Source: an uncultured Clostridium sp.
GTDB taxonomy: Bacteria; Bacillota; Clostridia; TANB77; CAG-508
Length of the DNA stretch: 37,742 bases
Assembly (NCBI GenBank): GCA_947573965.1
Contig: CANPHV010000003.1
Coordinates: 1 to 37,742, forward strand
Reading direction: 5' to 3'
Part shown: piece by piece, positions 32,847-37,742 of the stretch
Numbering within the stretch: the stretch's first letter is position 1
Layout: the number at the start of each line of letters is the position of its first letter
Notes under the pieces: generated by a model
What the model was told of the DNA's origin: nothing
The model's database searches: none
What the model saw: only the letters and a program-made list of their open reading frames with translations
Position numbers and translations under genes: made by a program

Positions 32847-34571
32847 TTATAATCCCAATTCATCTTTTAATAAATCCCATATATTGTCTGTTTCCATTCC
32901 TTTTTGCCAAGAACCAACACCTGCTAATTTGTTTTCGTTAATTAAGGAAATTTTTGCCTTTAAAGAGTCTTGGTCTTCTATCCAAATTTGCTTTTTATTT
33001 CCGTTTTCTGTATATTCCACATAATGTTGTTTCAAATCATCATCCCATTGCTTTTCTATCCCTTCTGGTATTACTTTATCCATATTTCTCATAGCAACGG
33101 TTTTACTGCTGGATTTTCCTTCTCCATCTGTTGTCCAAACTCTTGTATAGAAAGGAACTGCTAAAATTATTTTTTCGGCATCAATTTCTTCTGTTTGTAA
33201 AAACTTATTCAAACTTAATTTCACCCAATCATATCCTGCTGTTGTTCCTGGTTTATTGCTAGACACCCCGTATTGGTCATAGGCCATAAAGATTATATAA
33301 TCTGCTACGTCTCCTATTACGTGTCTGTCAAAACACATAGACCATGTTTCTGAACCATCTGGTGCTGTAACGTCTACTGAAGTTACCATTCCAATTTCTT
33401 TTAGTCTTGGTGTTAATTCAATAATAAAGCGAGAATACATATCTTTATCTTCCTGTTTCATATTCTCAAAGTCTACATTAACACCATCTAATTTATATTT
33501 AACACAAGCATTTACAAGTTGTTCAATTAACTCTTGTCTTTTTTCGTAACTGTTTACAATTTCTGAAGTAATGGATAAACTTTTGGTGGCTGCTTCTGCA
33601 TTGGAAAACATTGGCCATACTTTATAACCATTTGCATGTGCCCATTCAATATAGGCTTGTCCTTTACTTCCTATGTTTTCTTTAAAGTTTCCTTTTTCAT
33701 CTAAATAGAAGAAAGCTGGTGATACCACATTAACCCCATCGATGGTAGTTCCGTTTTTATCTGGAGCAGAGGCATATTTAGAAAAATATTCCCATGTTAA
33801 ATTGATTTTTCCTTCTATTTGTTTTTCTTCTTCCATTGCTTCACGAACTGTATATTCATTTTCTAATTTGTCTGCCTTTACATAGCCTAGTTTTCCCTTT
33901 TCTGTTCTAATTCTTGCATATCCTTTATCAGAAGAAATAACGATAACGCTTTCTCCTTTTTTTACTCTGTCAACGGTTTTAGCAATGAAATTCATAGAAG
34001 ATTTTACTGGTAAATCACTAGAAACAATTGCTCTTTTTTGTTCTTTATCTAAAGAATCCATTGTTACTACTTTACTTTCTTCTATATTTTGAATTTCGAT
34101 ATCATAAACGTCTTTCATTTCTGATATTGGTAAATATTCTATCTCGTCTTTTTTTATGGCATGTCCATAAATATTTTTTTCGGAACCATTTATGGTAATT
34201 ACATTTTCTTCAAACCCAATGGTTGCAATCTTTTTATCATAAGTAGTTATGATTTGATTTGTCTTTTCATCTTTTTCAATGTATTTATCAAAAAAGTTTG
34301 CTATATCTGCTTTGGAAAGATAAATCATATTATCTTCTATCAAAACGTCATTTTTCAAATTAGCTGTGATATTTTTGTTATTGATGACTAAATTTGTTTT
34401 TTTGTTTTTATCTAATATGATAAAATCATTGGCAATTAGTAGCACAAATCCTAATATCATAAGGGTTACTATAGTAAAAAAGGTTCTTATGATTATCTTT
34501 TTCTTTTTTTCTACCTCTCCTTTTGCCATTCTTTTTGGTTGTTTTTTTTCTTTTTTTACTTCTTCTTCCAT
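32847..34571 (-). CDS. Membrane-anchored GH18 glycosidase with SH3-like domain
   Basis: A 574-residue protein with a basic cytoplasmic end, one membrane helix (about 27-48), a stalk like the copper-amine-oxidase N-terminal domain (about 55-150), a bacterial SH3-like segment (about 185-240) and a GH18 catalytic domain. The GH18 active-site motif DGVNVDFE is at 362-369, with Glu369 the catalytic acid; MAYDQYG and VPFYTRVW are other GH18 landmarks. Such proteins cleave peptidoglycan or related glycans at the cell or spore surface (the SleL/YaaH-like group). The ATG at 34571 is preferred, as AAAGGA is 9 nt upstream. The role in spores or vegetative wall is not settled by sequence. Confidence 0.9.
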   Translation of the reverse strand: MEEEVKKEKKQPKRMAKGEVEKKKKIIIRTFFTIVTLMILGFVLLIANDFIILDKNKKTNLVINNKNITANLKNDVLIEDNMIYLSKADIANFFDKYIEKDEKTNQIITTYDKKIATIGFEENVITINGSEKNIYGHAIKKDEIEYLPISEMKDVYDIEIQNIEESKVVTMDSLDKEQKRAIVSSDLPVKSSMNFIAKTVDRVKKGESVIVISSDKGYARIRTEKGKLGYVKADKLENEYTVREAMEEEKQIEGKINLTWEYFSKYASAPDKNGTTIDGVNVVSPAFFYLDEKGNFKENIGSKGQAYIEWAHANGYKVWPMFSNAEAATKSLSITSEIVNSYEKRQELIEQLVNACVKYKLDGVNVDFENMKQEDKDMYSRFIIELTPRLKEIGMVTSVDVTAPDGSETWSMCFDRHVIGDVADYIIFMAYDQYGVSSNKPGTTAGYDWVKLSLNKFLQTEEIDAEKIILAVPFYTRVWTTDGEGKSSSKTVAMRNMDKVIPEGIEKQWDDDLKQHYVEYTENGNKKQIWIEDQDSLKAKISLINENKLAGVGSWQKGMETDNIWDLLKDELGL

Positions 34572-34645
34572 TTTTCTCATTCCTTTCTTCGCTTACTATA
34601 TCACAAAAGTCTCTTTTCGGAAACCAATTTCATAAAATTTTAACA

Positions 34646-35329
34646 TTATTTTTTCATTTTTCGAAGTTCTTGTTTTTGTTCTTCTGTTATTCGATACGAT
34701 TCGATAGCTTTTTGTAATGCCTTATTATAGGTGAATTTGTCTAAGTTAGCCGTTTTCAAGTACACTATTGTTTCCTCATAAAATTTAATCAAGCAGATGG
34801 AAATGCCCCAAGCAATAGCCATTTGTACATAATAGGCTTGGCTTGAAATACGGTCCCATATCTTAAATATTTCTTTTAAATATGCTTCTTCTATATAAAA
34901 ATCTAAAATCATTACCATGGCAAATCGGATTTCAAATTCTTTTTCGGATACAACATAATTTTGTAGAAAGTTCCACATTTCTTTTGGGTATTTTTTCGTG
35001 ATTTTTAGCCCTGCGCAAAAGACGTCACAAATAGCCCAGTTGTTAATTTTAGGTACAAAGTTTTCAATTTGCTTTTGTATGTTTGCGATTTCTTCTTTTT
35101 CTAGTCCTATTAACATGCCTTGTAACATGATTTCTTCATAATATTGGTCATCTATTTGAGGTAACAGTTCCTCTATTTTTTGTTGTTTTGCTAGTTCTTT
35201 GGCATAATTTCTTAAAACGGGAACTCGCACCCCTATGATATTTTCTGTACCTGGACATAGTCCTGAATGAAATTCTTTATAATTTTCGTCTGCTAATTCT
35301 AATAATTTTTGTTTAATTTCTTGCTTCAC
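34646..35329 (-). CDS. DNA alkylation repair enzyme, AlkD family
   Basis: A 227-residue HEAT-repeat protein related to AlkD, a glycosylase removing alkylated purines (3-methyladenine, 7-methylguanine). The motif NWAICDVFC contains the conserved Trp and the catalytic Asp102; a later Arg in EIRFAMVMIL matches the DNA-contacting residue. The protein consists of paired helices throughout. The start codon is GTG with AAGGGG 8 nt upstream. It is divergent from the Sua5 gene. Confidence 0.9.
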   Translation of the reverse strand: MKQEIKQKLLELADENYKEFHSGLCPGTENIIGVRVPVLRNYAKELAKQQKIEELLPQIDDQYYEEIMLQGMLIGLEKEEIANIQKQIENFVPKINNWAICDVFCAGLKITKKYPKEMWNFLQNYVVSEKEFEIRFAMVMILDFYIEEAYLKEIFKIWDRISSQAYYVQMAIAWGISICLIKFYEETIVYLKTANLDKFTYNKALQKAIESYRITEEQKQELRKMKK

Positions 35330-35407
35330 TTTCTAGTCCCCTTTCTTATAAGTACAAGTTGCTTGTTTTTTCTTTTATATTGCCATTATAACAATATTCC
35401 TCAAAAT

Positions 35408-35436
35408 TTGCAATCTGCTTCTAATCGTTGTATAAT
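35408..35436 (+). promoter_or_regulatory. Promoter of the Sua5 gene
   Basis: TTGCAA (35408-35413), 17-bp spacer and TATAAT (35431-35436), 23 bp upstream of the ATG. Confidence 0.65.
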
Positions 35437-35458
35437 AGTAAATAGATTGGAGATTTTT

Positions 35459-36460
35459 ATGGAAATTTTAGATATCAAAAATGAAATGAATGAAAATAAA
35501 TTAAAAGAAATAGCAAAAGGTATCAAAAATGGTAAACTATGCCTATTCCCTACCGAAACAGTATATGGAATTGGTAGTAATGGTTTAGATGAAAAAGCCG
35601 TCGAAAAAATTTATGTAGCCAAAAAAAGAAGTAGAAAAAATCCGATTAATCTTCTAGTTAGTGATATTGAAATGATTGAAAAAATCGCACAGGATATTTC
35701 TCCTCTTGAATACAAATTAATGGAAGCTTTTTTTCCTGGCCCTTTTACCATCATTTTAAAGAAAAAAAGTATTGTTCCTTCTATTGTGACTGCTAACTCT
35801 GATTTTGTTGGTGTTCGTATGCCAAGTGGCAATATTGCTAGAAAATTAGTCCAACTGGCAGGTGTTCCTATTGCTGCTCCTAGTGCTAATATTTCAGGAG
35901 AACTAAGTGGAACAAATTTAAAAGATGTTATTGATGAATTTTCTACTTGTTTAGACTTTGCCATAGATGGTGGTGAAAGTACAATTGGCATGGAATCAAC
36001 CATTGTTAGAGTTATGGATGGCATCCCCCACATTTTAAGACCTGGTTCGATTACACCTGAACAAATCGAAATGGTGGCTGGTAATGTAGTACTAGAAGAG
36101 GCTAATTCTATTATTTTGCCAAGTTCTACGATGAATCACTATCAGTTAAATGCTTCTTGCTCTTTAGTATATGATGAAGATAATCACAAAATGGTAGAAA
36201 AAATGGTAGAAATTTCAAAAAAATATATAAATCCTGTTATTTTATGTTGCAAAGAAAATCTACCTTATTATTCTACCAAACAGACCATTGTTATTGCTTC
36301 TAAGGATGATTTAGAGGATTATTCGAAAAAGCTTTTTTCTTCTTTGCGAAAAGCTGATGCTTTTTCTCCTGATATGATTTTAATAGAAGGTGTTAAGAAA
36401 CAAGGTCTAGGTATTGCGATTATGGATCGCTTAGAAAATGTTTGTCAAATATTTGTATAA
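35459..36460 (+). CDS. tsaC: Threonylcarbamoyl-AMP synthase, Sua5 type
   Basis: The enzyme makes threonylcarbamoyl-AMP from threonine, bicarbonate and ATP, the first step of the t6A37 tRNA modification. The 333-residue protein has an N-terminal YrdC domain with FPTETVYGIG, the KKRSRKNPINLLV segment and APSANISG, and the additional C-terminal Sua5 domain (about 210-333), so it is the Sua5 rather than the short TsaC form. The ATG at 35459 has GGAG 6 nt upstream; codons upstream to 35309 are not used. Its 3' end overlaps the convergent hydrolase gene by 16 bp. It is not in an operon with other t6A genes. Confidence 0.95.
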   Translation: MEILDIKNEMNENKLKEIAKGIKNGKLCLFPTETVYGIGSNGLDEKAVEKIYVAKKRSRKNPINLLVSDIEMIEKIAQDISPLEYKLMEAFFPGPFTIILKKKSIVPSIVTANSDFVGVRMPSGNIARKLVQLAGVPIAAPSANISGELSGTNLKDVIDEFSTCLDFAIDGGESTIGMESTIVRVMDGIPHILRPGSITPEQIEMVAGNVVLEEANSIILPSSTMNHYQLNASCSLVYDEDNHKMVEKMVEISKKYINPVILCCKENLPYYSTKQTIVIASKDDLEDYSKKLFSSLRKADAFSPDMILIEGVKKQGLGIAIMDRLENVCQIFV

Positions 36461-37266
36461 GGGGTTAAAAATTGTATTAACGCTTTATTCAGATCATCCT
36501 TAACTTCATAAAAAGCCCCATGCCCTGCTTTTTCAAAAGGATATAATTTAGCATTTCTTATATTTTGCTTCATTATTCCTGCCATTCCAAATGGGCATAT
36601 TTTATCTTCTTTTCCATGAAAAATACCTGTTGGTACTTGAATATATTTTAAATCGTCCAATACATTTTCATCTCTTAAAGCTATTAAAGAATTCATTTCT
36701 CCTAATCCAGAGGCACTATTATTTAAATTTTGAAACCACTGTTGAAAAGGTTTTGATTGTTCTTTATAAAAGAATATGCTTCCAAAATATTGGTTGAGTG
36801 ATGGTCTATCATTTAATCCCAGTTTAATTAGCTTGTTAGTATCTTCTATTGTTTGACCATAGGGGTTAGCATATGATTTACAGTATGATGGGACAGCAGC
36901 ATCTAATAAGCATAGTTTTCTTACCCCATATCCATGGTATAATTTCATATATCTTGTAACTATCGCTCCCCCCATTGAAAAGCCTAGTAAGTCGAATTTC
37001 CATAGATTTAACGCATAGATAACACAGTATAAATCTGTTGCAAATTGGTTATAACTGTATCCAGTATCAGTTACTTCTGAATTCCCAAATCCTCTTAAGT
37101 CTATTGTAATAATTCTATAGTTTTCCTTTAATAGTATTGGTATTTGATATTCAAACATCTTATGTGATAAAGGCCATCCATGTACTAATACTATTGTTTT
37201 TTCGGCATTTGGATTTAATTCATATACTGCTATTTTTGCATTGTCATTTGAGTTGATAAAAAACAT
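36445..37266 (-). CDS. Alpha/beta hydrolase
   Basis: A 273-residue alpha/beta-hydrolase of the non-haem chloroperoxidase/esterase type. The oxyanion HGWP is at 29-32, the nucleophile Ser97 in GFSMGG, the acid Asp221 in GKEDKICPF and His249 in AGHGAF, so the triad is complete. There is no signal peptide, so it is cytoplasmic. AGGAGG precedes the ATG. It overlaps the 3' end of tsaC by 16 bp on the opposite strand. The substrate cannot be predicted. Confidence 0.92.
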   Translation of the reverse strand: MFFINSNDNAKIAVYELNPNAEKTIVLVHGWPLSHKMFEYQIPILLKENYRIITIDLRGFGNSEVTDTGYSYNQFATDLYCVIYALNLWKFDLLGFSMGGAIVTRYMKLYHGYGVRKLCLLDAAVPSYCKSYANPYGQTIEDTNKLIKLGLNDRPSLNQYFGSIFFYKEQSKPFQQWFQNLNNSASGLGEMNSLIALRDENVLDDLKYIQVPTGIFHGKEDKICPFGMAGIMKQNIRNAKLYPFEKAGHGAFYEVKDDLNKALIQFLTPYTNI

Positions 37267-37336
37267 AAATTTTCCTCCTTGTCTTCTTGTTTTATATAGT
37301 TTATGTATATTTTTTATATTTGTTATTATGCTATAA

Positions 37337-37363
37337 AAGAGCCTAAGCTTAAGCCTGGCTCTT
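37337..37363 (-). terminator. Terminator of the manganese catalase gene
   Basis: Stem AAGAGCC / GGCTCTT (37337-37343 and 37357-37363) with a 13-nt loop, followed by a short T-run on the minus strand. Confidence 0.65.
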
Positions 37364-37390
37364 AAAAATCGTATTTGTCTTATTTTTTTA

Positions 37391-37742
37391 TTATTCGCAT
37401 GTTTTCATCATGTCATTCATGTAAAACTTTTTCTCTGCTAGTTTGTCTTGTACTCCACGAAGTGCTTCTCCAAATCTTTGGAAGTGAACGACTTCTCTTT
37501 CACGTAAATATCTTAATGGATCTAATACGTCTGGATTGTCACGACAAAGGTCGATTAGTTTTTCATAGGTTGCTCTGGCTTTTTGTTCTGCTGCTAAGTC
37601 TTCTTGTAAATTAGCGATTGGGTCTCCTTTACATGCAATATAGGATGCTGTAAATGGTACTCCTGCTGCTGAAGATGGATATACGTCTACTCCATGGTCT
37701 GTATAATATGGTGCTAATCCTGCTTTTTCAATTTCTTCGATG
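37391..37742 (-). CDS. cotJC: Manganese catalase / CotJC, 3' part
   Basis: The reading frame enters from the right edge and ends at 37391; the 117 codons seen are the C-terminal portion. The sequence contains TDHGVDVYPSSAAGVPFTASYIACKGDP, quoted by its core VDVYPSSAAGVPFTASYI, and the metal-site helices NLQEDLAAEQKARATYEKL and REREVVHFQRFGEAL. Glu and His in these are di-manganese ligands. This is the CotJC form of spore-coat manganese catalases, which break down hydrogen peroxide. The start lies outside the window; the rest of the cotJ operon may lie there too. Confidence 0.93.
   Translation of the reverse strand, partial: IEEIEKAGLAPYYTDHGVDVYPSSAAGVPFTASYIACKGDPIANLQEDLAAEQKARATYEKLIDLCRDNPDVLDPLRYLREREVVHFQRFGEALRGVQDKLAEKKFYMNDMMKTCE

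Noticed and set aside
35309-35458. Fifty-codon N-terminal extension of the Sua5 protein
   Set aside because: The promoter and ribosome site lie inside this segment; the conserved protein starts at 35459.

Overview
The window looks like part of the chromosome of an AT-rich, spore-forming member of the Firmicutes (class Clostridia, probably an anaerobe). Reasons: the yabP-yabQ-divIC sporulation/division cluster, sigH, a SpoVB-type flippase, a dipicolinate synthase B gene, a CotJC-type manganese catalase at the right edge, a T-box in front of thrS, a sortase with an LPXTG substrate, Gram-positive Shine-Dalgarno (SD) sites and many near-consensus sigma-A promoters. I cannot name a genus from sequence alone.

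Layout. 0.1-3.9 kb (+): a short aspartate kinase, yabP-yabQ-divIC, and rho. 3.9-8.3 kb: a gene-poor accessory stretch with an 86-bp palindromic element after rho, a broken metallophosphoesterase, an AAA ATPase of the DUF4143 type with a 33-bp-spaced repeat array directly upstream of its promoter, decayed sequence, and an unrecognised protein with PD-(D/E)XK nuclease motifs. 8.3-13.7 kb: a class A penicillin-binding protein, then GH30 glycosidase and tyrosine recombinase genes, and a convergent YneA-like LysM protein. 13.7-15.1 kb (-): two adjacent genes, spoVFB and a CmpB-type membrane protein, that together carry three +1 frameshifts. 15.2-19.5 kb (-): an EAL phosphodiesterase with a degenerate GGDEF domain and a cluster of nucleotide and phosphate hydrolases (HAD, MazG-like, two Nudix). 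19.6-25.5 kb: a SpoVB-like flippase, then on the minus strand an ABC-2 exporter with HD and HAD hydrolases, and a superoxide dismutase. 25.7-27.8 kb: a coiled-coil protein of unknown function, a sortase, and its likely LPKTG substrate in convergent orientation. 28-32.8 kb: ychF, a small unknown protein, thrS with its T-box, tRNA-Thr and sigH. 32.8-37.7 kb: a membrane-anchored GH18 enzyme, an AlkD-type DNA glycosylase, the Sua5/TsaC tRNA-modification enzyme, an alpha/beta hydrolase and the 3' part of a manganese catalase gene.

Points that stand out: a family of short GTCCC-type palindromic repeats, one copy of which forms the start of the sortase reading frame, one the ychF leader, and a related one the tRNA-Thr leader; the periodic array at the ATPase promoter; the three clustered frameshifts; a tRNA-Thr discriminator base that does not match the neighbouring T-box; and divergent promoters only 2 bp apart at ychF. 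I found no CRISPR array and no intact transposase. No clearly new multi-gene system could be established; the best candidates for something undescribed are the ATPase promoter array and the nuclease-like protein.
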